DNA of 64,000 nucleotides from Sphingomonas sanguinis (GCF_019297835.1 NZ_CP079203.1:2532501-2596500); one strand, 5' to 3'. Counted from the first letter of the stretch, positions 34,061-45,368 are shown. Notes: generated from the sequence alone by a model not told the origin. Numbers and translations: made by a program.

Positions 34061-35245
34061 TCAGGCCGCCACCCGTTCCCCGACTTCCCCATCCAGCAGC
34101 GCCTGATAGCGCGCGATCAGCGCCTCGGCATGGTCGCGATCGCTGAACACCTTGCCCGCCGCGACTCGCGCGGCGTTGCGCAGCACGCGCTGGTCGCGCG
34201 CCAGCAGCCGCTCGATCGCCTCGGCACAGGCCGCGCCGTCGCGCGCGCGGAAGGTTTCGGCGAACAGCGGGTTCGCCACCTCGGCGCACCCGCCATAATC
34301 GGGCACCACCAGCGGCAGGCCGGAGGCCAGCGCCTCGGAGGCGACCAGTCCGAACGTCTCGGTCTCGCAGCCGTGCACCAATGCGTCGCAGCTCGCCATG
34401 ATCCGGGCGAGGCGCGGGCGGTCATAGACCGGGCGGAACAGCCGGATATGGGGGCTGCCCGCAATCCGCTTTTCCAGCGTCCGGCTGGCGACGCCGCCGC
34501 CGATCAGGATCAGGCCGACCGGCCGGGTCGAGGCCACGCGTTCCACCGCATCGATGACCATCGGCCAGCGCTTTTCAGGGTGATGCCGCCCCAGCCCGAG
34601 CAGCAGATGCGCGTCCTCGGGCAGCGCGCACTGCGCCAACAGCGCGGCGCGGAGGCGTTCGTCGCGGTGGTCGGGCGAGAAGAAATGCCGCTCGATCCCC
34701 AGCGGAATCCCCTCGTCCACCCGCACGCCGCGCTTGCCGAGTCGCTTGACCAGCGCCGGGCCGTTGGACAGCACCAGGTCGTAATGGTCGAGGAAGCGGT
34801 TCATGTAGCGGCTGTACCAGCTGAACCAGTCCTCCACCCGCTCCTGCGCGACCAGGCCGTCCAGCCAGCGCACCGGATAGGTGCCGACATTGTCGTTGTG
34901 CATGAAGAAGACCTTCTTCGCGCGCCCCTGCCAGCTGGCGACGAACCAAGCGGGCTTGGCTGGCGAGGAGACCTCCACGATGTCGGGGTCCAGCTCGTCG
35001 AGCAGGCGGCAGACGGGCGCGGAGTCCCAGAACATGCCGTAATTGGTGTCCAGGATCAGGCGCGGCGCCTTGATATAGATGATCTTGCCGCCGCCGGGGC
35101 GCTCCTCGACCACGTCCTCGGTGCCGGGGGCGAGCACGATCAGCTCATGCCCCATCTCGGCCAGAATCGACATCTTGCGGTCGATATAGGTCCGCACGCC
35201 CCCGCCGGTGGGGGAGTAGAATTCGTTGACGTCGACGATGCGCAT
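34061..35245 (-). CDS. GT4 family glycosyltransferase
   Basis: The protein has 394 residues in a GT-B fold. The N-terminal domain has YSPTGGGVRTYIDRKMSIL, and the donor-binding C-terminal domain has LGLGRHHPEKRW, HGCETETFGLVASEALASG and PDYGGCAEVANP with the E-x7-E pattern. It is a retaining, cytoplasmic enzyme for a surface glycan. The ATG at 35245 lies 10 nt after the DUF2141 stop, so it is the third gene of the 36736-34061 operon. Confidence 0.88.
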   Translation of the reverse strand: MRIVDVNEFYSPTGGGVRTYIDRKMSILAEMGHELIVLAPGTEDVVEERPGGGKIIYIKAPRLILDTNYGMFWDSAPVCRLLDELDPDIVEVSSPAKPAWFVASWQGRAKKVFFMHNDNVGTYPVRWLDGLVAQERVEDWFSWYSRYMNRFLDHYDLVLSNGPALVKRLGKRGVRVDEGIPLGIERHFFSPDHRDERLRAALLAQCALPEDAHLLLGLGRHHPEKRWPMVIDAVERVASTRPVGLILIGGGVASRTLEKRIAGSPHIRLFRPVYDRPRLARIMASCDALVHGCETETFGLVASEALASGLPLVVPDYGGCAEVANPLFAETFRARDGAACAEAIERLLARDQRVLRNAARVAAGKVFSDRDHAEALIARYQALLDGEVGERVAA

Positions 35246-35255
35246 CGTCCGTTCC

Positions 35256-35783
35256 TTACTCCACCGGACCGAAACCGCCCAGCCCACGCAGATATTGGGC
35301 ACGGATGGTCGTCGTCGCCACCCCGTTGGGCACGTCAATCAGCGCGGATGCAAGCGGCGGTTTGCGGCGGCCGAGCTTCGTATTGGCCGGGAAGCCCGCC
35401 CCGTCGCTCCAGAAATTGAACTTGTTCTTGCCGTCGCGGTCATGGGTGAACAGCAAGGCATAGCGGCCGGGATGCGGCACGCGGATGCACATCGCGATCG
35501 GCCCGCCGCCCGCCGGGGTCGGCACCGTGACGCGGCGGAACGTCTTGCCCGCGCGAACCAGCACGCCGTCGTCCTGGAGAAAATCCTCCTCGTTCGCCGG
35601 ATACAGCTCGAGCTTCAGATTGCCCTTGCGGTCCTTCAGCCCCTCGATCCGCGCCAGGATGGCGGGACCGCCACCGCCGGCACAGGCCGCCGCGTCGCTG
35701 CCCAGAATCTGCGCATCCGCCGCCTGCGGCAGGGCCGCCAGCGCGATCGTCGCCGCCACCATCATCTTCATCACGCGAATCAT
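35256..35783 (-). CDS. DUF2141 family exported protein
   Basis: The protein has 175 residues. A signal peptide (MIRVMKMMVAATIALAALPQAADAQ) precedes a DUF2141 domain with LKLELYPANEEDFL, CIRVPHPGRYALLFTHDRDG and FNFWSDGAGFPAN. The family is periplasmic or secreted with unknown function. The ATG overlaps the stop of the upstream membrane protein by 4 nt. Its place between that protein and a GT4 suggests a role in envelope glycan assembly or export (inference). Confidence 0.82.
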   Translation of the reverse strand: MIRVMKMMVAATIALAALPQAADAQILGSDAAACAGGGGPAILARIEGLKDRKGNLKLELYPANEEDFLQDDGVLVRAGKTFRRVTVPTPAGGGPIAMCIRVPHPGRYALLFTHDRDGKNKFNFWSDGAGFPANTKLGRRKPPLASALIDVPNGVATTTIRAQYLRGLGGFGPVE

Positions 35784-36736
35784 GCGCGTACCTTCCGAAC
35801 CAATGCCGTCAGACCGAACCCTGCGATCAGCACGACATGGACCAGCAGGGTCAGCGCCGCGGTGAAGGCGATCAGCTCGCTCAGTTCCTGATCCTGCCCG
35901 ATCAACAGGATCGCGAAATTGGCGAAAAGAAGGTCCTTGTTGGGCACCAGCGGCAGGCGCGAGACGAGCAGCCGCGCCGCCGACAGGAACAGCCACATGC
36001 CCAGCGACACGCTCGGCATCCCGTAATGCCATGCCAGCGCGACCAGCAGCGAGTTGGCGATCAGGCGGATGCAGTGGACCATGAAGACCCACCACAGCGT
36101 CTTGCGATCGAGCGAGAAGACCCGCCGCGAAAAGATCAGGAAGGGCAGCGACGTCGCCATGACGATCGCGATCGATCCCCAGACCAGCCGCAACTGCTCC
36201 GCGGTCAGCAGCTCGCGCCCGACCGGCAGGGCCAGCCCGATCATCAACAGGGTGATCGCGTTGCCCGCGATGGCGGACAGGATGCCGACGTCCTTGACTG
36301 CGCCGAAGGGGGCGGCGACCATCTTCGCATTGGCCCGCGCCCAGGCGTAGAAATAGGCCTCGCCCGAATAGCTGAACGCCACTTCGTTCGCGATCCGCTT
36401 GCGGATCAGCGCGGCCATGCCGCTGATCGGGATGCCCCACAGCCGCCGGAAGATGATGTAGTCGCCGATCGGCAGCGCCATGTAGAGGCCGAAAAAGACG
36501 ATGTAGAAGAGCGGGTTGGTTGGCACCGAATGGCTCAGGCCGACCAGGCCGCGCCCCAGCAGCTCATGCCCCAGCCCGACGATCATGGCGAGCGTCAGCA
36601 GCCCGCCGATAATGGCGGGCCAACGGTTCTTGACCGTCTTCAACGGCTCCAGCGCGGCCATGTCGCGCGCCACCGGGCCGGTGTCGCCGCCAGCTCCGTG
36701 GGCCAGGCCGCCAGGCAGGGCCTGTTGCGGGGTCAT
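35780..36736 (-). CDS. Polytopic membrane protein of a glycosyltransferase operon
   Basis: The protein has 318 residues and about eight membrane helices, starting at NRWPAIIGGLLTLAMIVGLGHELLG. Conserved-looking motifs are RRLWGIPISGMAALIRKR, SGEAYFYAWARANAKM and RLPLVPNKDLLFANFAI. The overall shape recalls the UPF0104/LPG-synthase-type membrane domain, but I cannot assign it. I chose the ATG at 36736 (MTPQQAL). It heads an operon with DUF2141 and GT4 genes and diverges from another GT4. Confidence 0.6.
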   Translation of the reverse strand: MTPQQALPGGLAHGAGGDTGPVARDMAALEPLKTVKNRWPAIIGGLLTLAMIVGLGHELLGRGLVGLSHSVPTNPLFYIVFFGLYMALPIGDYIIFRRLWGIPISGMAALIRKRIANEVAFSYSGEAYFYAWARANAKMVAAPFGAVKDVGILSAIAGNAITLLMIGLALPVGRELLTAEQLRLVWGSIAIVMATSLPFLIFSRRVFSLDRKTLWWVFMVHCIRLIANSLLVALAWHYGMPSVSLGMWLFLSAARLLVSRLPLVPNKDLLFANFAILLIGQDQELSELIAFTAALTLLVHVVLIAGFGLTALVRKVRA

Positions 36737-36949
36737 GGGGTCATCTCGTTCATTCTGCACGTTATGGAGATTCCTCGGCGGCGTTCGCCGGTGGCGCCCG
36801 CTAACCTCAACACTGCTTTCTCGCACCTGAATAAGAATTCATCCTCTGTCGCGCGATTGTGTCCACCTTAGGGCTGAAACTGACATAATTGAGCGACAAG
36901 CGGCGATTAGCGCTCCCATTATCGAAACGTCCTTTGCCGCCCGGAGCCT

Positions 36950-38071
36950 ATGCCCGCCGATCATATCCTGACCTATGCCCTGGCGATGCGTGGCGGCGTG
37001 GAGGCGGCGCTGGGCCGGATGTTGCCGGGCTGGCTGAACCGGGGACGGCGCGTGACGCTGATCCTCGGGGACGAGGACGGACAGTTCCAGGGCGGCGTGC
37101 CGCTGGGCGTCGAGACGGTGACGCTGGGGCATCAACGCTATGGCGGGCTGTGCGGCGCGCTGCCCGGGCTGATCGCGCAGGTGCGGCCCGACATCGTCTT
37201 CTGTCCGGGCAATCATTATACCGCGATGGCGGCGTGGACGCGGGCGAGGCTGGCGGGCGCCTGTCCGCCGATCGTCGCCAAAATGTCCAATGCGGTCGAT
37301 CGCGGCGATCAGGCGGCGCTGATCGCCTGGGGCCAGCGGCAATGGCTGGCGGGGCATCGGCTGTTCCTGGACGCGCTGGTCGCGATGACCCCGGCGACCG
37401 CGCGGGAAGCGCAGAGTGCCACCGGGCTGTCGGTGGCGGTCATCCCCAATCCGCCGACCCTGCTCGACCCCGTCGCCGCGCCCCGCGCCACGACGCCGGG
37501 CCGCCGCATCCTGGGCGTCGGGCGGCTGGAGCCGCAGAAGCGCTGGGACCGGCTGATTACCGCCATGACCCATCTGCCCGAGGATATCGGCCTGACGATC
37601 CTGGGCGAAGGCAGCCTGCGCCCGGCGCTGACCGCGCAAATTCAGATACTGGGCCTGTCGCACCGGGTATCGCTGCCCGGCCACAGCACCAACGCCCCCG
37701 CCGCGATGGCCGCGGCGCAGGTGGTGGCGCTCTCGTCCGATTATGAGGGCGTGCCGGGCGTGCTGCGCGAGGCACTGGCAGTCGGAACCCCCGTCGTCGC
37801 GACCGATTCGAGCCCGGCGGTGCATGAGATCGTGTCCCATCGCTCGCTGGGCACGATCGTCCCGCGCGAGGATCTGGGGGCGCTGGTCGCGGCGCTGCGC
37901 CACTGGCTCGACCCGGTGGCGCCGCGCCCCGAACCCGTGCCGCAACCGGGGCAGGATTCGGCCGAGCGCTATCTGGCGCTGTTCGACTCGATCGTCGCCG
38001 CGCGCGGCCGCCGGGCGCCCAGTGAGACAGGGGCCGAGACGGGGCGGCTCGAACCCGCGCTGGTCGGGTAG
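36950..38071 (+). CDS. GT4 family glycosyltransferase
   Basis: The protein has 373 residues in a GT-B fold. ALAMRGGVEAALGRMLPGWLNRG near the N-terminus binds the acceptor side. VGRLEPQKRWDRLI and SSDYEGVPGVLREALAVGTP carry the donor-site residues of GT4 enzymes. It diverges from the membrane protein/DUF2141/GT4 operon across 213 bp and likely acts on the same or a related glycan. Element E1 follows the stop. Confidence 0.87.
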   Translation: MPADHILTYALAMRGGVEAALGRMLPGWLNRGRRVTLILGDEDGQFQGGVPLGVETVTLGHQRYGGLCGALPGLIAQVRPDIVFCPGNHYTAMAAWTRARLAGACPPIVAKMSNAVDRGDQAALIAWGQRQWLAGHRLFLDALVAMTPATAREAQSATGLSVAVIPNPPTLLDPVAAPRATTPGRRILGVGRLEPQKRWDRLITAMTHLPEDIGLTILGEGSLRPALTAQIQILGLSHRVSLPGHSTNAPAAMAAAQVVALSSDYEGVPGVLREALAVGTPVVATDSSPAVHEIVSHRSLGTIVPREDLGALVAALRHWLDPVAPRPEPVPQPGQDSAERYLALFDSIVAARGRRAPSETGAETGRLEPALVG

Positions 38072-38107
38072 AACGGCGGGGGACTAGCCCGACGACATCA
38101 ACGATGC

Positions 38108-38306
38108 CTATCCCTCCCTCGCCCCTCTCTGGGGGGAGAGGGTTGCGCAGACTCAGTCTTTGCACGGCAAAGGCTTAGTCGGAGCTGGGTGAGGGGTGCT
38201 GCGCTCGCCCAAGCGGGCGCGCGAGCCAAAGCCTCGCTCAACCCCTCACCCAAGCTACGCTAGCCAGCTCCGCTATCCCTCTCCCCTGTCCAGGGGAGAG
38301 GGATAG
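38108..38306. repeat. Palindromic element E1
   Basis: A 199-bp inverted unit has ends CTATCCCTC (38108-38116) and GAGGGATAG (38298-38306). Inner pairs are GGGTGAGGGGT with ACCCCTCACCC and GGAGAGGG with CCCTCTCC, and a central CGCCC/GGGCG hairpin is present. Only one copy is in the window. It fills the convergent gap between the GT4 and AI-2E permease genes. Confidence 0.75.
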
Positions 38307-38333
38307 AAAAACCGCTCCGAAAGTCGATCGGTC

Positions 38334-39416
38334 TTAAATATCCGCCTCGGCGCGGGCGGTGTCGCCGTCCTGCTCCGCCTCGCGCGCCGACCGGCGTTGC
38401 AGCGCGGACTTGGCCATGGCGGTCATCGGGTCGGCCAGCGCCAGCCCGAGGATACCGAACAGCGCGCTCGCCATGATCTGGGTCGACAGGGTCAGCGCGG
38501 GCGGCAGATCGACGGTGCGCTTGGCGACCATCGGCACCACGACATAGCCGTCGAAGGTCTGCACGATCAGATAGGTGCCGATCGCCCAGAAGCCCGCATC
38601 GCTACCGGCCGAAAAGCCGACCGCGATCATCAGCGTGCCGGTGATGATCGCCCCGATATTGGGGATGAAGGCCAGGATACCGGCGATGATGCCCAGCAGC
38701 AGTGCCATCGGCACCCCGCCGATCATCAGGGCGATGCCGGTCAGCACCCCCTCCACCGCCATGCCCAGCAGACGCCCGGCGAGCAGGCGGCGCAGCGTGA
38801 ACATGACGCGGGCTTGCGTGACCGCGAACTCGGCACGGGCGGCGCGCGGCACGAACCATTGCAGGCCGCGCGCATAGCCTTCCGGGTCCATCGCCAGGAA
38901 CAGGCCGATGACCAGGATCATGAACATCGTCGTGACTGCGCCGACGGCGGTGCCGACCCAGGAGGTCAGCTTGCCGATCGACCCCATCGACTGTTTCAGC
39001 AGCCCGTTCAGGTCCGAGGTCTTGGGCATCAGCCCCTGTTCGGCCAGCCAGCCAGTCACCTTGCCCGCCTGCGTCTCCAGCGTCGAGCGAAGCTGCGTCA
39101 CCTGCTGCGTCATCTCGACGCCGGTCAGGTAGAAGGTGCCGAGCAGGAAGACGACTACCGCCAGCACGACGATCAGCAGCCGCCAGCCGCGCCCGATCGG
39201 CAACACCCGGCCGAGCAGCCGGACCCCACCGTCGAGCAGCGTGGCAAAGACCAGCCCTGCAAAGATCACCAGCAGCGGCTGGACCAGCAGCACGGTGATC
39301 GCCATCACGGCGATCAGCCCCAGCCAGATCGCCGCACGGGTCAGCTCGCGCCGGACAAAGCCTTCGCGGAACTCGATCGGGGCGGGACGGTCGGTCAGCG
39401 GGGCCGGATCGCTCAT
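38334..39416 (-). CDS. AI-2E family transporter
   Basis: The protein has 360 residues and seven to eight membrane helices with a soluble segment at about 105-160. It has the family motifs GLFLAMDPEGYARGL, GIIAGILAFIPNIGAIITG and QTFDGYVVVPMV. This UPF0118 family includes the AI-2 exporter TqsA and Na+/H+ antiporters, so the substrate is not assignable. The ATG at 39416 overlaps the lepB stop by 4 nt. Confidence 0.88.
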   Translation of the reverse strand: MSDPAPLTDRPAPIEFREGFVRRELTRAAIWLGLIAVMAITVLLVQPLLVIFAGLVFATLLDGGVRLLGRVLPIGRGWRLLIVVLAVVVFLLGTFYLTGVEMTQQVTQLRSTLETQAGKVTGWLAEQGLMPKTSDLNGLLKQSMGSIGKLTSWVGTAVGAVTTMFMILVIGLFLAMDPEGYARGLQWFVPRAARAEFAVTQARVMFTLRRLLAGRLLGMAVEGVLTGIALMIGGVPMALLLGIIAGILAFIPNIGAIITGTLMIAVGFSAGSDAGFWAIGTYLIVQTFDGYVVVPMVAKRTVDLPPALTLSTQIMASALFGILGLALADPMTAMAKSALQRRSAREAEQDGDTARAEADI

Positions 39417-40393
39417 CGCGCGGTGCCGTCGCCGGCCTTCACCGTGGTCGGGTGCAGCGACAGGCCCGCCCGGCCGGAGCGCAACGAGCTCCACCAGCTC
39501 AGCGGGTTCAACGTCGTGTCGCCGTCCAGGCTGAAGGTCACGAACTCGGCCCGCCCGCCGATATTCTCATAAGGCACCGGCCCACCCAGCCCCAGCTCGG
39601 CCAGCGAATAGCGGCTGTCGGCCGAGCGATCGCGATTGTCGCCCATCAGGAAGACATGGTCGGCCGGGATGGTGATCGCGGGGTAATTGTCGCCCGGACT
39701 CCACCCCATCTCGACCGTATCGTAGCGGCGGCCATTGGGCAGCGTCTCGGTCACGATCGGCAGGTGGCAAACCCACTGGCCGCTCGCCGTGCGGACGCGC
39801 GCCTGTTCGCCATAGTCTTTGCACGGGCTGTTCGTATCGATGAGAATATCGATATAATGGAGCGGCCCGCGCTGCACCGGCTTGCCGTTCAGGATCACCA
39901 CGCCGTCGCGCACCTGCAGCGTATCGCCCGGCAGGCCGATCACCCGCTTGATATAGTCGTTATGCGTGCCCGGCGGGGTCACGATCACGACATCGCCGCG
40001 TTTGGGCAGCGAGCCGAACAACCGGCCGTGGATGAAGGGCAGCTGATAGCTCCAGCTCGCCTCGGGCTGGCGCAGGACCACCGACTTGAAGATCGCGACC
40101 GGGTTGGGAATGGTCGGCGAGACATAGGACCAGCCATAGGCGAACTTGCTGACGACCAGACGGTCGCCGACGCGCAGCCCCGGCAGCATCGACTCGGAAG
40201 GGATATAGAAGGGCTTGGCGATGAAGCTGTGAAAGCCCAGCACGATCAGCAGCAGCCAGAACAGCCCCTTGACCTCGGCCCACCAATCGGTGCCCTTCTT
40301 CTTGGCGGGCGGCGTCTGCGCAGGTGGCGGCGGTGCGCTCACCGTCGGGTCGGCGGGCGAGCCTGGGTTCGTGTCCAACACCGCGTCCTTCAT
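39413..40393 (-). CDS. lepB: Signal peptidase I
   Basis: The protein has 326 residues. A proline-rich cytoplasmic N-terminus and one membrane helix (about 42-58) precede the catalytic Ser68 in PSESMLPG and Lys149 in [23 protein letters not shown] (box E) lies near residue 253. It cleaves signal peptides on the periplasmic side of the inner membrane. It overlaps acpS by 4 nt upstream and the permease gene by 4 nt downstream, within the pyrE-pdxJ-acpS-lepB unit. Confidence 0.96.
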   Translation of the reverse strand: MKDAVLDTNPGSPADPTVSAPPPPAQTPPAKKKGTDWWAEVKGLFWLLLIVLGFHSFIAKPFYIPSESMLPGLRVGDRLVVSKFAYGWSYVSPTIPNPVAIFKSVVLRQPEASWSYQLPFIHGRLFGSLPKRGDVVIVTPPGTHNDYIKRVIGLPGDTLQVRDGVVILNGKPVQRGPLHYIDILIDTNSPCKDYGEQARVRTASGQWVCHLPIVTETLPNGRRYDTVEMGWSPGDNYPAITIPADHVFLMGDNRDRSADSRYSLAELGLGGPVPYENIGGRAEFVTFSLDGDTTLNPLSWWSSLRSGRAGLSLHPTTVKAGDGTAR

Positions 40394-40800
40394 GCGGAAA
40401 CTTCCGGTCGTGCCTCGATCACGACAAAGGCCTGCGCCCAGGGGTGATCGTCGGTCATGGTCAAGTGAATATGGGCGACGTGGCCCTCCGGCGTCATCGC
40501 GTCAAGCCGTTCGCGCGCGCCGCCGGTCAAAGACAGGGTCGGCGCACCGCCGGGGAGGTTCACGACGCCGATGTCGCGCATGAACACGCCTTGCGCGAAG
40601 CCGGTGCCGACCGCCTTGGAAAAGGCCTCCTTGGCGGCGAAGCGCTTGGCGTAGGTGCCCGCGCGGGTAAAGGGGCGTTTGGCCGCCTTGGCCTGTTCGA
40701 CGTCGGTGAAGCAGCGCGCCTCGAACCGAGGCCCGTGCCGGTCGAGCGCGGCCTGTATCCGCTCGATGTTACAGAGGTCGGAGCCGAGACCGATGATCAT
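40390..40800 (-). CDS. acpS: Holo-[acyl-carrier-protein] synthase AcpS
   Basis: The protein has 136 residues. The magnesium-binding [10 protein letters not shown] and the [10 protein letters not shown] motif of AcpS phosphopantetheinyl transferases are present. It loads 4'-phosphopantetheine from CoA onto acyl carrier protein. The ATG at 40800 is preceded by GGGGAGG at 40812-40806 with 5-nt spacing. That Shine-Dalgarno is the end of palindromic element A5. Upstream in-frame codons are repeat and pdxJ sequence. Confidence 0.95.
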   Translation of the reverse strand: MIIGLGSDLCNIERIQAALDRHGPRFEARCFTDVEQAKAAKRPFTRAGTYAKRFAAKEAFSKAVGTGFAQGVFMRDIGVVNLPGGAPTLSLTGGARERLDAMTPEGHVAHIHLTMTDDHPWAQAFVVIEARPEVSA

Positions 40801-40803
40801 GCC

Positions 40804-40933
40804 ATCCTCCCCGGCACGGGGAGGGGGACCATCGCGCAGCGATGGTGGAGGGGGTTCTCCACCACGCGAGTCCTTTGGGGCGCTCCCCCTCCACCAGCCT
40901 GCGGCTGGTCCCCCTCCCCGTGCCGGGGAGGAT
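40804..40933. repeat. Palindromic element A5, filling the pdxJ-acpS gap
   Basis: A 130-bp two-armed copy runs from ATCCTCCCC to GGGGAGGAT. Both inner hairpins are of the GACCAT- or ACCAGC-type. It begins 3 bp from the acpS ATG and ends on the base next to the pdxJ stop, so the whole intergenic region is element. Read with the operon, its last bases are the acpS ribosome-binding site. Confidence 0.9.
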
Positions 40934-41662
40934 TCAACGCGCGATATCCATGGCGGCGCGCATCTTGCGTACCGTTTCGGGCAGGCCGACGAACACCGCA
41001 TCGGCGATCAGGAAATGGCCGATGTTCAGCTCGCGGACCTGCGGGATCGCCGCGATGGGGGCGACATTGTCGTACGTGAGACCGTGCCCGGCATGAACCT
41101 CGATCCCGTTCTTCGCCGCCAGCGCCGCCGCGTCCGACAGGCGGCGCAACTCCACGCTGCGCGCCTCGCCGTCCAGTTCGGCATAGCGGCCGGTGTGCAG
41201 CTCGATCACCGGCACACCCAGATGCAGCGCCGCCTCGATCTGGCGCGGATCGGGTTCGATGAACAACGAGACCCGGATTCCCGCCTCACCCAGCTTCGCC
41301 ACCATGGGCGCCAGCCATTCGCGCTGCCCGGCGGCGTCGAGGCCGCCTTCGGTCGTCCGCTCCTCGCGCTTTTCCGGCACGATGCAGGCGGCGTGTGGGC
41401 GATGCTTCAGCGCGATGGCGAGCATTTCCTCGGTCGCCGCCATCTCCAGGTTCAGCGGTACGGTCAGTTCAGCCGACAGCCGCGCGATGTCGTCGTCGGT
41501 GATGTGCCGCCGGTCCTCACGCAGATGCGCGGTGATGCCGTCCGCGCCCGCCTGCGCCGCGATCATCGCCGCCTTGACCGGATCGGGATAGCCCGCGCCG
41601 CGCGCATTCCGCACGGTCGCGACATGGTCGATATTGACGCCCAGGCGCAGATGCTCGGTCAT
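40934..41662 (-). CDS. pdxJ: Pyridoxine 5'-phosphate synthase
   Basis: The protein has 242 residues. The N-terminus [18 protein letters not shown] and the segment [13 protein letters not shown] are PdxJ signatures, and GHGLTYDN is the C-terminal phosphate site. It condenses 1-deoxyxylulose 5-phosphate with 3-amino-2-oxopropyl phosphate to make pyridoxine 5'-phosphate. The ATG overlaps the pyrE stop by 4 nt. Confidence 0.97.
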   Translation of the reverse strand: MTEHLRLGVNIDHVATVRNARGAGYPDPVKAAMIAAQAGADGITAHLREDRRHITDDDIARLSAELTVPLNLEMAATEEMLAIALKHRPHAACIVPEKREERTTEGGLDAAGQREWLAPMVAKLGEAGIRVSLFIEPDPRQIEAALHLGVPVIELHTGRYAELDGEARSVELRRLSDAAALAAKNGIEVHAGHGLTYDNVAPIAAIPQVRELNIGHFLIADAVFVGLPETVRKMRAAMDIAR

Positions 41663-42243
41663 GCCGCCGCCCGGCTCCCCGGCTTGATGGCGGGGATCGC
41701 GGCCAGCTCGGGCGGCAGCTCGTCGGGGCTGTAGCTCGGCACGTCCAGCCGGATCAGCGGGAAGAAGGGCACGCCCAGATCGGCGGCGCCGTTCGAGCGG
41801 TCGACCAGCGAGGCAGCGGCAATCGTCTCGCCCCCTTCGCGCGCGATGGCGGCGATCGCCTCGCGGCTGGACAGGCCGGTCGTGACCACGTCTTCCATCA
41901 TCAGCACCTTCTGCCCCTTCTCCAGGCGGAAGCCGCGGCGCAGGTGGAAGGTTCCCTCGGGCCGCTCCAGGAACATGCCCGGCACGCCCAGCGCGCGCGC
42001 CATTTCATGGCCGACGATGACGCCGCCCATGGCGGGGGCGACGACGGCGCTGATCTGCGCCTTAATGTCGGCCGGAATCTTCGCGGCCACCGCCTCGCAC
42101 AGTCGGGCGGCGCGGGCCGGGTCCATCAGGACGCGCGCGCATTGCAGATAGCGCGGGCTGCGCAGGCCGGAGGAAAGGATGAAATGCCCTTCGAGCAGCG
42201 CCTCGGCGGCACGGAACTCGGCGAGGACGTCTTCATCGGTCAT
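41659..42243 (-). CDS. pyrE: Orotate phosphoribosyltransferase
   Basis: The protein has 194 residues. [20 protein letters not shown] at the N-terminus and the PRPP loop [12 protein letters not shown] are typical of PyrE. It makes OMP from orotate and PRPP in pyrimidine synthesis. I chose the ATG at 42243 ([10 protein letters not shown]); the 21 in-frame codons before it are not family sequence. It heads the pyrE-pdxJ-acpS-lepB-permease unit and diverges from ctaC. Confidence 0.95.
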   Translation of the reverse strand: MTDEDVLAEFRAAEALLEGHFILSSGLRSPRYLQCARVLMDPARAARLCEAVAAKIPADIKAQISAVVAPAMGGVIVGHEMARALGVPGMFLERPEGTFHLRRGFRLEKGQKVLMMEDVVTTGLSSREAIAAIAREGGETIAAASLVDRSNGAADLGVPFFPLIRLDVPSYSPDELPPELAAIPAIKPGSRAAA

Positions 42244-42328
42244 GGGGGCAACTCCGGCATCGGTCAGATGACCCGGCCTCATAGGATCGCACCCGGCCCC
42301 ACGCAATCTGGCATGTGACGCTCTAGGG

Positions 42329-42356
42329 TTGAGGGGGCGAAGTCCCGTGCTATAGT
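42329..42356 (+). promoter_or_regulatory. Candidate promoter of the ctaC-ctaD genes
   Basis: TTGAGG (42329-42334) and TATAGT (42351-42356) are separated by 16 bp. This places transcription start near 42363, about 60 nt before ctaC. It is the strongest -10-like box in the pyrE/ctaC gap. Confidence 0.5.
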
Positions 42357-42422
42357 CCGCCTAACAAAAACGACATATGCCCCGTCAAAGCTCGTCGGAC
42401 GACCGATGGACAGGCGAGGGAG

Positions 42423-43667
42423 ATGGGAGACGAGAGCGGGATGAGCGAGGTCAAGCGCATGTCCGGACCCCGGAGGATGAGGATGCCCAAACGCATGAAG
42501 GCGCTGGCGATCGCCGCCGGAATGGGATGCGCCGCGCTGTCGGGCGTCGCCTTCGCGACTCCGGCCGCGCCGCCCGCCGCGAAAGCCGCGCCAGCGCCGC
42601 AGGCCGCCGCCGAGGGGGCGGGCGTCTCCAACACCGCACCGACCAGCGCCGCGGCCCCCGCCACCGCCGCGCCGACCAGCCCCCTGCTGGCGCAGGACGG
42701 CGCGCCCGCGACGACGATCGATCCCAATGTCGGCCTGCCGATCGACGGCCGCCTTGGCCTCCAGCCGCAGGTGACGAAGAACGGCGAGTTCGCGCACTGG
42801 ATGCACAACGACGTGCTGGTGCCGGTCATCACCGCGATCTGCGTGCTCGTCCTGCTGCTGCTCGCCTGGGTCGTGTTCCGCTATCGCCGCGCCGCCAATC
42901 CGGTGCCGTCCAAGACCAGCCACAACACGCTGGTCGAGGTTTTGTGGACGCTGGGGCCGGTCGTCGTCCTCGTCCTGATCGCCATCCCCTCGATCGGCCT
43001 GCTCCAGGCGCAGTTCAAGCCCGCGCCCGCCGGTGCCGTCACGCTGAAGGCGATCGGCAACCAATGGTACTGGACCTATCAATATCCGGATCATGGCGGG
43101 ATCGAGATCACCGCCAACATGCTGAAGGAAAAGGACCAGGTCGCGCCGGGTGAGCGTGCGCGTACCGATGCCGACGGCCCGCGCCTGCTGGCGGTGGACA
43201 ACCGCATCGTCCTGCCCGTCGGCGTGCCGATCCGCCTCATCACCACCTCCAACGACGTCATCCACAGCTGGGCGATCCCGGCCTTCTGGATGAAGCTGGA
43301 CGCGGTGCCCGGCCGGTTGAACGAGACGAGCTTCACCATCGAGAAGCCGGGCCTGTATTTCGGCCAGTGTTCGGAACTGTGCGGCGCACGCCATGCCTTC
43401 ATGCCGATCGCGGTGCAGGCCGTGCCCCCGGCGCAGTTCGCCGCCTGGGTCGCGGCCAAGGGCGGCAAGATGCCGGGTTCGGTCGCGCCGTCGGCGGCGG
43501 TCATCCCGCAGCCGGGTGCCGAGGGTTCGAAGGTCGAAGCCACCCAGGCCAATGCGGCCGAGGCGGTCACCGGTCCGGCCGACAACATGGCCACCCCCGC
43601 CCAGTCCCCTTCTTCCGCGCAGGGCGCCACCGGGAATCCGGCCGGCCCCGGCAACGCTGGACAATAA
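42423..43667 (+). CDS. ctaC: Cytochrome c oxidase subunit II
   Basis: The protein has 414 residues. An N-terminal leader and an Ala/Pro-rich stretch precede two membrane helices (about 133-152 and 172-195). The periplasmic CuA domain has His281 and, in QCSELCGARHAFM, Cys316, Cys320, His324 and Met327. IGNQWYWTYQYP is the electron-entry aromatic motif. The C-terminal tail (about 355-414) is Ala/Pro-rich. It accepts electrons from cytochrome c. Starts at 42423, 42441 or 42486 are possible; GAGGGAG just before the first gives slight support. Confidence 0.96.
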   Translation: MGDESGMSEVKRMSGPRRMRMPKRMKALAIAAGMGCAALSGVAFATPAAPPAAKAAPAPQAAAEGAGVSNTAPTSAAAPATAAPTSPLLAQDGAPATTIDPNVGLPIDGRLGLQPQVTKNGEFAHWMHNDVLVPVITAICVLVLLLLAWVVFRYRRAANPVPSKTSHNTLVEVLWTLGPVVVLVLIAIPSIGLLQAQFKPAPAGAVTLKAIGNQWYWTYQYPDHGGIEITANMLKEKDQVAPGERARTDADGPRLLAVDNRIVLPVGVPIRLITTSNDVIHSWAIPAFWMKLDAVPGRLNETSFTIEKPGLYFGQCSELCGARHAFMPIAVQAVPPAQFAAWVAAKGGKMPGSVAPSAAVIPQPGAEGSKVEATQANAAEAVTGPADNMATPAQSPSSAQGATGNPAGPGNAGQ

Positions 43668-45344
<1,677 letters not shown>

Positions 45345-45368
45345 TTGCCCCCAATCCCTTGATCCGAA

